From assembly GCF_017963645.1 (NCBI RefSeq), contig NZ_JAGMWN010000003.1, positions 310,001 through 374,000 of the forward strand: a DNA stretch of 64,000 nucleotides, given 5' to 3'. Position 1 is the stretch's first letter; every line of letters starts with the position of its first letter. The notes below the pieces were generated by a model. That model had not been told where the DNA came from. It saw only the letters and a list, made by a program, of their open reading frames with translations, and made no database searches. Position numbers and translations under genes: made by a program. Source of the DNA: Marivibrio halodurans (GTDB lineage Bacteria > Pseudomonadota > Alphaproteobacteria > UBA8366 > Aestuariispiraceae). Shown here piece by piece: positions 1 through 7,424 of the stretch.

Positions 1-1
1 G

Positions 2-538
2 GCGCGGGAGATCGAGGCCCGCGCCCGCGCCGCCGAACGGCTGGAGATGCAGGAAGTCGCGCAAGGCGAGGGCGGCGAGGACGGCCCGGCGAGGAGCGCC
101 GCGGAAATCCGCGCCGAACTGCCGGCGGCCTCCGGCAAGGGGTTCACCCTTCAGGCGCATCATCTGGCGATCGTGCTGGCGCTCATCGCGGTCGCGGGCA
201 TCGCGAAGCTGATGCTGACCGACGATGTCTATGCCGCCACCGCCTGCAAGGAGGAAATCCGGCAGGAGAAACTTGAGCGCCAGCAGGAACTCCTGGAGAA
301 GCAGCGTCAATTGATGCAGGAGCGTCAGCAGCAGGAACAGGGCGAGAAAGCCCCGCGCAGCGGCGACTACCAGTCCATCTTCGACCCCGGCAATCTGCAG
401 GGCGACGGAGAGGAAGGCAGCGACGCCGAGCAGGCTCCGGAGGCCCCCGCCACCAGCGACGGCCAGTCCTCCAACGATGGAAAGGATTACCAATCCATCT
501 TCGACCCGGGGAACCTGCAATCGGAAGAAGGAAACTGA
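2..538 (+). CDS. Unknown single-pass membrane protein, 5' end outside window
   Basis: The reading frame is open to the window edge, so the true start lies upstream; an internal ATG is at 47. Counting from that ATG, residues 39-57 form one hydrophobic membrane segment, followed by a Gln/Glu/Arg-rich, probably coiled-coil stretch (70-102). Two perfect copies of a 12-residue motif, DYQSIFDPGNLQ, occur at 107-118 and 147-158, separated by an acidic low-complexity linker; the protein ends five residues after the second copy. This suggests a membrane anchor with a charged tail carrying a repeated short docking motif. I recognise no family. The gene is convergent with the MarR-type gene. Confidence 0.6.
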   Translation, partial: AREIEARARAAERLEMQEVAQGEGGEDGPARSAAEIRAELPAASGKGFTLQAHHLAIVLALIAVAGIAKLMLTDDVYAATACKEEIRQEKLERQQELLEKQRQLMQERQQQEQGEKAPRSGDYQSIFDPGNLQGDGEEGSDAEQAPEAPATSDGQSSNDGKDYQSIFDPGNLQSEEGN

Positions 539-573
539 CCAGCGGTCTTCTTCCCCGCCGGCGGTGACGACCG

Positions 574-1152
574 TCAATGCCGGCGGCGGTCGGTCTCCTC
601 TTGCTGATTGATCAACTCGGCGTCGAGCAACGGCGCGGCATCGATCTTCTCGGCGCCCATCATGTTGGCGACCCGTTGCAGGACGGCGACGATCATCGTC
701 TGCTCCCAATCCTCCAGCGTGGCGAAGCGTGCCGAGAACTGATCATGCAGCGCCATGGGCGCGCGCTTGAGCAGAGCGAACCCCTCCTCCGTCACGCTGA
801 CATAAACCTTGCGCTTGTCGGTGTCGCCGCGTGTGCGGCGAACCAGACCGTCCTGTTGCAGGCGATCAACGATCGTGGTGACGGAGGCCTGGGCGAGCTT
901 CACTTCCGCCGCGATCTCTCCCACCGTCATCTCGCCGCTGTCCGCAATCGACTGGAGGACCAGCAATTGCGACGTCGTCAGATTCGTCGCCCGGCCCAAC
1001 GCCTTGGCATGGCTGTCCGTCGCCCGCAACACCCGGCGGATCGCGATCAGGGCATCATTCAGCTTGTCCAAACCCGTGTCCCACCGTGTGCTGGCCGGGG
1101 CCGCATCCATGTTCGCGCCGCCCGACGGTTTCGCCCGTCTTGTATCCGTCAT
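574..1152 (-). CDS. ectR: MarR-family regulator, probably EctR of the ectoine operon
   Basis: A 192-residue winged-helix protein of the MarR family. The central part reads TTSQLLVLQSIADSGEMTVG, then a recognition helix region (AQASVTTIVDRLQQDGLV) and a basic wing (RRTRGDTDKRKVYV). It is divergent from ectABC-ask with about 300 bp between the start codons. MarR-type EctR proteins repress ectoine operons in halotolerant methylotrophs and are often found in this position, so regulation of the ect operon is a well-founded inference, not shown here. Palindromes between the two genes are candidate operators. The N-terminal 35 residues are less conserved-looking; an internal ATG at codon 15 is an alternative start. 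Confidence 0.85.
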   Translation of the reverse strand: MTDTRRAKPSGGANMDAAPASTRWDTGLDKLNDALIAIRRVLRATDSHAKALGRATNLTTSQLLVLQSIADSGEMTVGEIAAEVKLAQASVTTIVDRLQQDGLVRRTRGDTDKRKVYVSVTEEGFALLKRAPMALHDQFSARFATLEDWEQTMIVAVLQRVANMMGAEKIDAAPLLDAELINQQEETDRRRH

Positions 1153-1245
1153 TTCTACCCCCGCCTTTCGGTCCGATCCAGTCCGCGCACCATATCCCGA
1201 ACCGAATCGGGCGCTTCTTTCATCAGATGAATAAAAGATTTATCT

Positions 1246-1289
1246 CATCAATATTGATGTAATTTTATTACATTAATGATCATCAATGT
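1246..1289. promoter_or_regulatory. Nested palindromes between ectR and ectA, candidate EctR operators
   Basis: Three overlapping inverted repeats lie in an AT-rich island: a perfect 14-bp palindrome CATCAATATTGATG (1246-1259), TGTAAT-TTT-ATTACA (1258-1272), and a 20-bp near-palindrome centred on TGATCA (1270-1289, two mismatched pairs). MarR proteins bind palindromes of this size as dimers. The first palindrome is about 93 bp before the ectR start codon and 70-85 bp upstream of the ectA promoter, so it could serve ectR itself, ectA, or both. Confidence 0.5.
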
Positions 1290-1329
1290 CCAGATTTTTC
1301 ATGATTTCCTTGGATTAAGGTTGGTTCGC

Positions 1330-1358
1330 TTGACGAATATATATCGTTTGCCTATATA
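1330..1358 (+). promoter_or_regulatory. Sigma-70 promoter of the ectoine operon
   Basis: TTGACG (1330-1335) and TATATA (1353-1358) are separated by exactly 17 bp, close to the consensus. Transcription would start near 1365, giving a leader of about 95 nt before ectA. The same stretch contains an 8-bp inverted repeat, AATATATA and TATATATT (1336-1343 and 1353-1360), overlapping the -10 box, a plausible repressor position; because it is very AT-rich, chance cannot be excluded. Confidence 0.65.
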
Positions 1359-1458
1359 TTTTTCCAGTCAACGCATCGGATGTTGATTGAAATGGGCGCG
1401 CCCGCCCGGACAGAGCGGTCCGCAGGCAGGAAACGCCCGAGAGAAAAGAGCGGGAACC

Positions 1459-2088
1459 ATGGAAGGCACATTGAACTTTCCGAACGAGGCAAAGGCCGGC
1501 ACGTCGCCGACGCCGTCCAGGCAGGACGAGCGGGCGCGCCGCCTGGAGCGATTGACCCTGCGCAAGCCGCGCACGGAGGATGGGGCGGGCGTCAACGCGC
1601 TGATCGCCAAGTGCGAGCCGCTGGACGAGAACTCCGTCTACTGCAATCTCCTGCAATGCTCGCACTTCGCCGACACCTGCGTGGTGGCGGAATTGGACGG
1701 CGAGCTCGTCGGGTTCGTTTCCGGCTATGTCGTTCCGGAAAAGCCGGAGCATTTCTTCGTCTGGCAGGTGGCCGTCGCCGAGGAGGCCCGGGGCCTATCG
1801 CTCGCGAAACGCATGATCCTGGACATCCTGAGCCGAAACAGCCTGACGGGTGTGACGGAGCTTCATACGACCATCACTCCGGACAACGCCCCGAGCCAGA
1901 AGCTTTTCTCCTCCGTCGCGCGAACGCTCGAGACCGGCGTGCGCCGCAAGGTGATGTTCTGCGAGGAACAGCATTTCGACGGCGACAAGCCGAGCGAGAT
2001 TCTCTGGCGCATCGGCCCGTTCGACATGCAGGAACTGCTGCCCGAACTAGCCGAGGAGTTGGATTTGGACGCGCGGACGGCGGCCTGA
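1459..2088 (+). CDS. ectA: L-2,4-diaminobutyrate acetyltransferase EctA
   Basis: EctA acetylates the 4-amino group of L-2,4-diaminobutyrate with acetyl-CoA, the second step of ectoine synthesis. The protein is a GNAT: substrate-pocket motif LDENSVYCNLLQ (about 55-66), then QVAVAEEARGLSLAKRMI (about 103-120), which is the acetyl-CoA pyrophosphate loop. The start at 1459 gives 209 residues; an in-frame start at 1387 would add 24 residues lacking family character. It is the first gene of ectABC-ask and is followed by ectB after about 170 bp. Confidence 0.93.
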   Translation: MEGTLNFPNEAKAGTSPTPSRQDERARRLERLTLRKPRTEDGAGVNALIAKCEPLDENSVYCNLLQCSHFADTCVVAELDGELVGFVSGYVVPEKPEHFFVWQVAVAEEARGLSLAKRMILDILSRNSLTGVTELHTTITPDNAPSQKLFSSVARTLETGVRRKVMFCEEQHFDGDKPSEILWRIGPFDMQELLPELAEELDLDARTAA

Positions 2089-2260
2089 TCCGCCGGGGCG
2101 CGCCCCCTCCTCCCCAATCGGGGATATTCCGAACCAAGGGGCTCGCGCGCGGATGACAGGCCGCGCGCGGCAAGCCCCCAAGAACCGCGTGCCCGATGCG
2201 CGTCCCAGGGCGTCATGCGTCCCGCGCCGGGCTACCTGTCGGAAAGGCGTGAACGAGATC

Positions 2261-3571
2261 ATGACCAACGAGATGACCGCGAAACCCGACGATATCTTCG
2301 AACGCCGCGAATCGAGCGTGCGCAGCTACTGCCGCTCCTTTCCGGTGACCTTCGCCAAGGCCGAGGGCTCCTGGATCCATGACCGCGAGGGCAACAAGTA
2401 CCTCGATTTCCTGGCCGGCTGCGGCAGCCTGAATTACGGGCATAACGACCCGGACATGAAGGCCGCGCTGATCGACTATATCGGCGGAAGCAACATCGCC
2501 CACGGCCTCGACATGTATACCGGCGCGAAGGAAGCCTTCCTGAAGGCCTTCGAGCAGTACATCCTGAAGCCGCGCGACCTCGACTATCGCGTGATGTTCA
2601 CCGGCCCGACCGGCGCCAACGCGGTCGAGGCGGCGATGAAGCTGGCCCGGCTTTCGACCGGCCGGAAGACGATCGTCAACTTTTCGAACAGCTTCCACGG
2701 CATGACGCTGGGGGCGCTGGCCGTCACCTGCAATCGCGGCAAGCGCGCGGGCGCCGGTGGTGTCACGCTCGGCAACAACGCGATCGCGCCCTTCGACGGC
2801 TATTACGGCGAGGGCGTCGATACGACCGAGTTCCTGGACCGGATGCTGAGCGATCCGTCCAGCGGCGTCGACATGCCGGCCGCCGTCATCGTCGAATGCA
2901 TCCAGGGCGAGGGTGGCCTGCGCGCGGCGAGCGCCGAATGGCTGCGCAAGCTGGAGAAGGTCTGCCGCAAGCACGGCGTGCTGATCATCGCCGACGACAT
3001 CCAGGCGGGTTGCGGCCGCTCGGGCGATTACTTCGCCTTCGAGGAAGCCGGCATCGAGCCGGACCTGGTGACCCAGGCGAAGTCGATCTCCGGTTTCGGC
3101 CTGCCGATGGCGCTGACGCTGGTGAAGGCCGAGCTGGATATCTTCAAGCCGGCCCAGCACAACGGCACCTTCCGGGGCAATAACCACGCCTTCGTGACCG
3201 GCGCGGTCGCGCTGGAGAAGTTCTGGAAGGACGACAGCTTCTCGAAATCCGTCAAGGCGAAGGGCAAGATTCTCCGCCAGCGCTTCGAGGGGATGGTCGA
3301 GCGCTTCGCCCGCGACGGCGATCTGAGCCTGCGCGGCCGGGGCATGATGCAGGGTATCGTCTTCCCCGACGGCGAAGAGGCCGATAAGGTCACCGCCGAG
3401 GCGTTCGAGCGCGGTCTCATCATCGAGACGAGCGGCGGCAATGACGAGGTCGTCAAGGTGCTGTGCGCGCTGACGATCTCCGAGGAGGATCTGAACCGCG
3501 GCCTGGATATCCTGGAGGACTCGATCGCGGCCGTGCGCGGCGGCAAGGCGTCCGCCAAGGCGGCCGAGTAA
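2261..3571 (+). CDS. ectB: Diaminobutyrate--2-oxoglutarate transaminase EctB
   Basis: EctB converts L-aspartate semialdehyde and glutamate to L-2,4-diaminobutyrate and 2-oxoglutarate, the first committed ectoine step. It is a class III PLP aminotransferase: FTGPTGANAVEAAMKLAR (phosphate-binding), DDIQAGCGRSG, and the PLP lysine in VTQAKSISGFG (about residue 274), followed by GTFRGNNHAF. The start at 2261 gives 436 residues, close to the family length; the frame stays open upstream to 2153 but those residues look non-coding. Operon position between ectA and ectC supports the call. Confidence 0.95.
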   Translation: MTNEMTAKPDDIFERRESSVRSYCRSFPVTFAKAEGSWIHDREGNKYLDFLAGCGSLNYGHNDPDMKAALIDYIGGSNIAHGLDMYTGAKEAFLKAFEQYILKPRDLDYRVMFTGPTGANAVEAAMKLARLSTGRKTIVNFSNSFHGMTLGALAVTCNRGKRAGAGGVTLGNNAIAPFDGYYGEGVDTTEFLDRMLSDPSSGVDMPAAVIVECIQGEGGLRAASAEWLRKLEKVCRKHGVLIIADDIQAGCGRSGDYFAFEEAGIEPDLVTQAKSISGFGLPMALTLVKAELDIFKPAQHNGTFRGNNHAFVTGAVALEKFWKDDSFSKSVKAKGKILRQRFEGMVERFARDGDLSLRGRGMMQGIVFPDGEEADKVTAEAFERGLIIETSGGNDEVVKVLCALTISEEDLNRGLDILEDSIAAVRGGKASAKAAE

Positions 3572-3720
3572 GCGATCCAAGGCCCGGCGCGCTTGCCACG
3601 GCGCCCTCATCATCGAAGCCGGGGCCACGAAACCTGGGGGAATGTGGAGGCCGTCCGCGCCATGCGGGCGCCTCCCCTCCCCTCTCTCCCCAACATCAAG
3701 AATATGCAAGGAGACCCGAC

Positions 3721-4125
3721 ATGATTGTCCGTCAGCTCAAGGACGTCGAGAACAGCGAGCGCATGGTGAAGACCGACAATTGGACGAGCGCGCGCCTGTC
3801 GCTCGCCGATGACGGGATGGGCTTCAGCTTCCATCTGACGACGATCTTCGCCGGCACGGAAACGCCGATCCACTACAAGAACCACCTGGAAACGGTGTTC
3901 TGCATCTCCGGCGACGGCGAGATCGAGACGGTCGCGGACGGCAAGGTCTATAAGATCGAGCCGGGCACGGTCTATATCCTCGACAAGAACGACAAGCACC
4001 TGCTGCGCGGCGGCTCCGAGGATATGAAGCTCGCCTGCGCCTTCAACCCGCCCCTGAACGGCCGGGAGGTGCATGACAAGGACGGCGCCTACGCGCTCGA
4101 CGCGGCGTCGCTCGAATCCCAGTAA
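3721..4125 (+). CDS. ectC: L-ectoine synthase EctC
   Basis: EctC cyclises N4-acetyl-diaminobutyrate to ectoine with loss of water. It is a single-domain cupin of 134 residues, the normal length. The metal-site region HYKNHLETVFCISGDGEIE and the later PGTVYILDKNDKH carry the Glu, Tyr and His expected for iron binding in this family. A good ribosome binding site (AAGGAG at about 3708) precedes ATG 3721. The gap of about 150 bp from ectB contains a GC-rich stretch and no gene. Confidence 0.96.
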   Translation: MIVRQLKDVENSERMVKTDNWTSARLSLADDGMGFSFHLTTIFAGTETPIHYKNHLETVFCISGDGEIETVADGKVYKIEPGTVYILDKNDKHLLRGGSEDMKLACAFNPPLNGREVHDKDGAYALDAASLESQ

Positions 4126-4218
4126 ACCGTGCGCCGTCCCCTTCCCTTGATCCGGAAGGGGGCGGGCACGGCCGACCAAGGGACCGTCCCGAAGACGGCC
4201 CCGACAGGAGAACCGACC

Positions 4219-5811
4219 ATGTCTCCCGAGAACGAACCGGACATCACCCCCGAAGGCGACGGCGGCGCGCCGGTCTATCAGGCGCAGGCTTCCGAAACCG
4301 ACGTGAGCCGCCAGCCGGGCGCGGACGGCGACGAGAGCGCCGGCACGCCCGAGCGCGGCCGCCACACGGTCCACAAGATCGGCGGCACATCGATGAGCCA
4401 GGTCGAGGCCGTCTTCGACAATGTGTTGATCGGCGACCGGCCGAAGGACGCGCTCTATAACCGGATTTTCGTCGTCTCCGCCTATGGCGGTATCACCGAC
4501 CTGCTGCTGGAGAACAAGAAGACCGGGGAGCCCGGCGTCTATCAGCTCTATGCGGGCTCCGAGAACGACTGGGCCTGGGGCGATGCCTTGACGAACGTCG
4601 CCAAGCGGATGGTCGAGATCAACGCGGAGATCTTCGAGGACACCGCCGACCAGAAGTCCGCGGACCAGTTCGTCCAGGACCGGATCGAGGGCGTGCGCAG
4701 TTGCCTGATGGATCTGCACCGGCTCTGCAGCTTCGGCCATTTCAAGCTGGAGCAGCATCTGATGACGGTGCGCGAGATGCTGAGTTCCCTCGGCGAGTCG
4801 CACAGTGCCTACAATACCGCCCTGCTGCTGCGCCGCCGGGGCGTTGAAGGCGTGTTCGTCGACCTCTCCGGCTGGCGAGAGGCCGATCAGTCCAAGACGC
4901 TCGACGAGCGCATCCGCAGCGCCTTCGATGACATCGATCTTGAGCGCCAGCTTCCCATCGTTACCGGCTATGCCCAGGTGGGCGACGGCGGCAGCGACGG
5001 GCTGATGGGCATCTATGGCCGGGGCTATTCGGAAGTCACTTTCTCCCGCATTGCCTGCCTGACCGGCGCGAAGGAAGCGCTGATCCACAAGGAATACCAC
5101 CTTTCCAGCGGCGATCCGAAGATCGTCGGCGCGGACAATGTGTTCCCGATCGGCAAGACGAATTACGACGTGGCGGATCAGCTTTCCAACATGGGCATGG
5201 AGGCGATCCACCCCCGCGCCGCCAAGGGACTGCGCCAGAACGGCATTCCGCTGCGCATCGTCAACACCTTCGAGCCCGACCACCCGGGCACGGTGATCGA
5301 GGATGACTGGGAGCCGGAAAAGGCCCAGGTCGAGATCGTCACCGGCCTGGAGACCGCCACCGAGATCGAAATCGTCGATCAGGACATGGTCGGCGTGGCC
5401 GGGTCCGACGAGGCCGTCAGCGGCATCTTCCGACGCTTCCGGGTGCCGATCGTCGCCAAGAGCTCGAACGCGAACACCCAGGCCTACTACATCGCCCAGC
5501 CGATGAAGACGGTACGCCGCATCGTCGAGACGCTGCAGCGCCACCACCCGGACGCCTCGGTGCGCACGCGCAAGATCGCCTTCGTCTCGGTGATCGGCGC
5601 CAATCTGCGCGAGCAGTCGCTCCTGGCACGCGCGGTGCGGGCGCTGGACGAGGCCGGGATCGAGCTGATGGCCGCGCACGCCCAAGGACGCGGTGTCGAT
5701 CTGCAGTTCGTGCTGCCGGAAGGGTCCTATGCCGAGGGCGTCCGCGTCCTGCATAAGACGCTGGTCGAGGCCGACGCCTCAACGAAGAATGGTACCTTGG
5801 TCGCGGCCTAG
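4219..5811 (+). CDS. ask: Ectoine-dedicated aspartate kinase (Ask_Ect)
   Basis: Aspartate kinase phosphorylates L-aspartate, supplying aspartate semialdehyde for ectoine. The kinase domain begins with HKIGGTSMSQVEAVFDN (from about residue 50), includes the ERQLPIVTGYAQVGDGG region, and is followed by two ACT-like regions (MVGVAGSDEAVSGIFRRF and RKIAFVSVIGANLREQSLLA). The long insert-rich kinase domain and operon position identify the specialised Ask_Ect group, which is typically less sensitive to feedback inhibition. Start 4219 follows ACAGGAG; it gives 530 residues with an acidic, probably disordered N-terminal extension of about 45 residues. A strong terminator follows, so this is the last operon gene. 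Confidence 0.93.
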   Translation: MSPENEPDITPEGDGGAPVYQAQASETDVSRQPGADGDESAGTPERGRHTVHKIGGTSMSQVEAVFDNVLIGDRPKDALYNRIFVVSAYGGITDLLLENKKTGEPGVYQLYAGSENDWAWGDALTNVAKRMVEINAEIFEDTADQKSADQFVQDRIEGVRSCLMDLHRLCSFGHFKLEQHLMTVREMLSSLGESHSAYNTALLLRRRGVEGVFVDLSGWREADQSKTLDERIRSAFDDIDLERQLPIVTGYAQVGDGGSDGLMGIYGRGYSEVTFSRIACLTGAKEALIHKEYHLSSGDPKIVGADNVFPIGKTNYDVADQLSNMGMEAIHPRAAKGLRQNGIPLRIVNTFEPDHPGTVIEDDWEPEKAQVEIVTGLETATEIEIVDQDMVGVAGSDEAVSGIFRRFRVPIVAKSSNANTQAYYIAQPMKTVRRIVETLQRHHPDASVRTRKIAFVSVIGANLREQSLLARAVRALDEAGIELMAAHAQGRGVDLQFVLPEGSYAEGVRVLHKTLVEADASTKNGTLVAA

Positions 5812-5830
5812 GCCGACACCATCAAGATCG

Positions 5831-5868
5831 GGGGCCCCGTCGTCTTCCCGCTCTCTCGGCGGGGCCCC
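5831..5868 (+). terminator. GC hairpin just after ask
   Basis: GGGGCCCCG (5831-5839) pairs with CGGGGCCCC (5860-5868) across a 20-nt loop. There is no T-run directly after it; it may act with the stronger hairpin at 5874. Confidence 0.35.
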
Positions 5869-5873
5869 TCGAG

Positions 5874-5911
5874 CGCCCGACGAATCCAGCCGATTCGTCG
5901 GGCGTTCTTTT
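5874..5911 (+). terminator. Rho-independent terminator of ectABC-ask
   Basis: A perfect 13-bp stem (5874-5886 with 5892-5904) closed by the 5-nt loop CAGCC is followed by TTCTTTT. This is a canonical intrinsic terminator 62 bp after the ask stop codon. Confidence 0.9.
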
Positions 5912-6024
5912 CCGCCCGCGAAAAAGTGAACCGGCGTTCCAGCGATTTTCTATTACGCTCCATAAAGAAATGGATAACATGACCTAAGGGGACATTTGGG
6001 GGGGCATTTTGGGAGCACCGGACC

Positions 6025-6822
6025 ATGACCATGGGCCGTTATTTTCACTTCGGTCGTCATGTACTTCTTCCCGCCCTGTTCCTGCTCACACTCGCCGGGC
6101 ATCCGGCGCTGGCAAACGAGCCAAAGACGGTCACGATCGTCACCGGAAACAATTATTTTCCCTATACGGATGAATCCCTACCCGGCGGCGGATTGGCGAC
6201 CCAGATCGTCCAGCGCGTCTTCGCCGATCTCGGCTTCGAGGCCAAGTTCGTGTTCGAGGCATGGGAGAAAGGCTATGCCGACAGCCGGGAAGGCCGCTAT
6301 ATCGCGACCTTTCCCTATATCCTTTCCGCCGAGCGCAAGAAGGATTTCCTGTTCACCTCGGCCCTGTTCGAGGTGCGCCCGACGATCTTCTGGAACGTGG
6401 AACGCAACCTGCGGATCATCGAGATGGGCGACCTCACGGGAAAGACTCTGTGCATCCCCGAAGGATGGGCGCTCGACGGCTATATAGAGCCCATGGTGAT
6501 GTCCGGACAGATCGATCGTATCCGCGCGGTCTCGATGCGGGCCTGTTTCCAGAAACTGCATGACGGCGACGTCGATATCGTTTCCGCCGACCGCCGCGTG
6601 GGCGAGCAACTGGCCGAGGATGTGGAGGCCCGCCCCTGGATCAAGAGCCGCCGTTTCTCCACCGACAGCAACAGCAACCATCTCATGTTCACCCGACGCC
6701 ATCCGCAGGCCGCCGCCTGGGTACGGGCGTTCGACGCCTCTCTCAAGAAGCTACAGGACAGCGGCGAACTCTACGCCCTGATCAAGGCTTACTACACCCG
6801 GCAGACGGGCGCCGGTAATTAG
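6025..6822 (+). CDS. Periplasmic solute-binding protein, family 3 type
   Basis: A 265-residue secreted protein: basic N-terminus, hydrophobic core (about 13-27) and an Ala-Leu-Ala cleavage site before NEPKTVTIVTGNN. The mature part follows the family 3 pattern: FPYTDESLPGGGLATQIVQR at the start, AWEKGYADSREGRYIATFPY, then EMGDLTGKTLCIPEGW and a C-terminal helix pair. Such proteins bind amino acids or other small polar solutes, either for an ABC transporter or, when alone, as sensors. No permease or ATPase gene is adjacent, so the partner is unknown. It is preceded by the ect terminator and is probably a separate unit. Confidence 0.85.
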   Translation: MTMGRYFHFGRHVLLPALFLLTLAGHPALANEPKTVTIVTGNNYFPYTDESLPGGGLATQIVQRVFADLGFEAKFVFEAWEKGYADSREGRYIATFPYILSAERKKDFLFTSALFEVRPTIFWNVERNLRIIEMGDLTGKTLCIPEGWALDGYIEPMVMSGQIDRIRAVSMRACFQKLHDGDVDIVSADRRVGEQLAEDVEARPWIKSRRFSTDSNSNHLMFTRRHPQAAAWVRAFDASLKKLQDSGELYALIKAYYTRQTGAGN

Positions 6823-6905
6823 TTCTTTAGATTTAGGCGCTATGGATCGGTTCCGCGGCGTGACGGTAAGAGCGCGTCGCCGGTCACCATGCGAGAGAAG
6901 CATCC

Positions 6906-7358
6906 ATGCGCCCGACACAATGCCCCGTGCCCCACGACATCCAGCGACCCGTCGCCCATCACCGCGCATCGTCGGGGAATCCGACGCGCGCGGACTGGCT
7001 CGCGCGATGCCAAACCATTTTCTACGATCGCCTGTTCCACGACATACCCGGCGCGCAGGGCTTGTTCATCGACGAGCACCGTCAATGCCGGATGTTCCGG
7101 ACGTTGATCGACATCGCCTTTAACCTCGGGCAACGCGGGGAGAAGCTCCGCCCCTCGCTACGCCATCTCGGCCGTCACCATAATGAACGGGGGATATTGT
7201 CCCTCCACATGAAGGGTGGCCGCGCGGCCTTGATCGAAGCCTTTTCGACCGTCTTCGCGGATGATGCGGAAATCGATCCGGAGATCCTTGGCACGATCTA
7301 TGACAGGCTCATCGCCGATATGCTCGACACCCCCCTGACGCCAGACGCCAACGACTGA
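6906..7358 (+). CDS. Single-domain globin-like protein
   Basis: 150 residues. From about residue 31 the pattern fits a bacterial globin: WLARCQTIFYDRLFHDIPGA (A/B helices), LFIDEHRQCRMFRTLIDIAF (E-helix region), then LRHLGRHHNERGI, which matches the F-helix LGxRHxxxGV pattern with His91 as the likely haem-binding proximal histidine. The last third (ALIEAFSTVFADD, IYDRLIADML) fits the G and H helices. There is no reductase domain, so this is a haem protein for oxygen or nitric oxide binding or sensing rather than a full flavohaemoglobin. The first 30 residues are unstructured-looking. The family call rests on pattern recognition only. Confidence 0.65.
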   Translation: MRPTQCPVPHDIQRPVAHHRASSGNPTRADWLARCQTIFYDRLFHDIPGAQGLFIDEHRQCRMFRTLIDIAFNLGQRGEKLRPSLRHLGRHHNERGILSLHMKGGRAALIEAFSTVFADDAEIDPEILGTIYDRLIADMLDTPLTPDAND

Positions 7359-7424
7359 TCCGCTTCATCGGCGCCTTCGCTATCCCGCGCACTCCGCGCG
7401 TGCCCGCGACGCCTTCCCTGCGCC

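Noticed and set aside
555-586. Hairpin CCGCCGGC/GCCGGCGG as a terminator of the first gene
   Set aside because: It extends into the end of the convergent MarR gene, has a 16-nt loop and no T-run; GC-rich chance pairing is likely.
577-1230. 217-codon plus-strand frame opposite the MarR gene
   Set aside because: Antisense to a clear winged-helix protein; no family resemblance.
3610-5754. 714-codon open frame on the minus strand opposite ectC and ask
   Set aside because: It is a shadow of well-supported plus-strand genes in GC-rich DNA; the translated sequence has no family character and is biased to His, Arg, Asp and Leu as expected for antisense frames.
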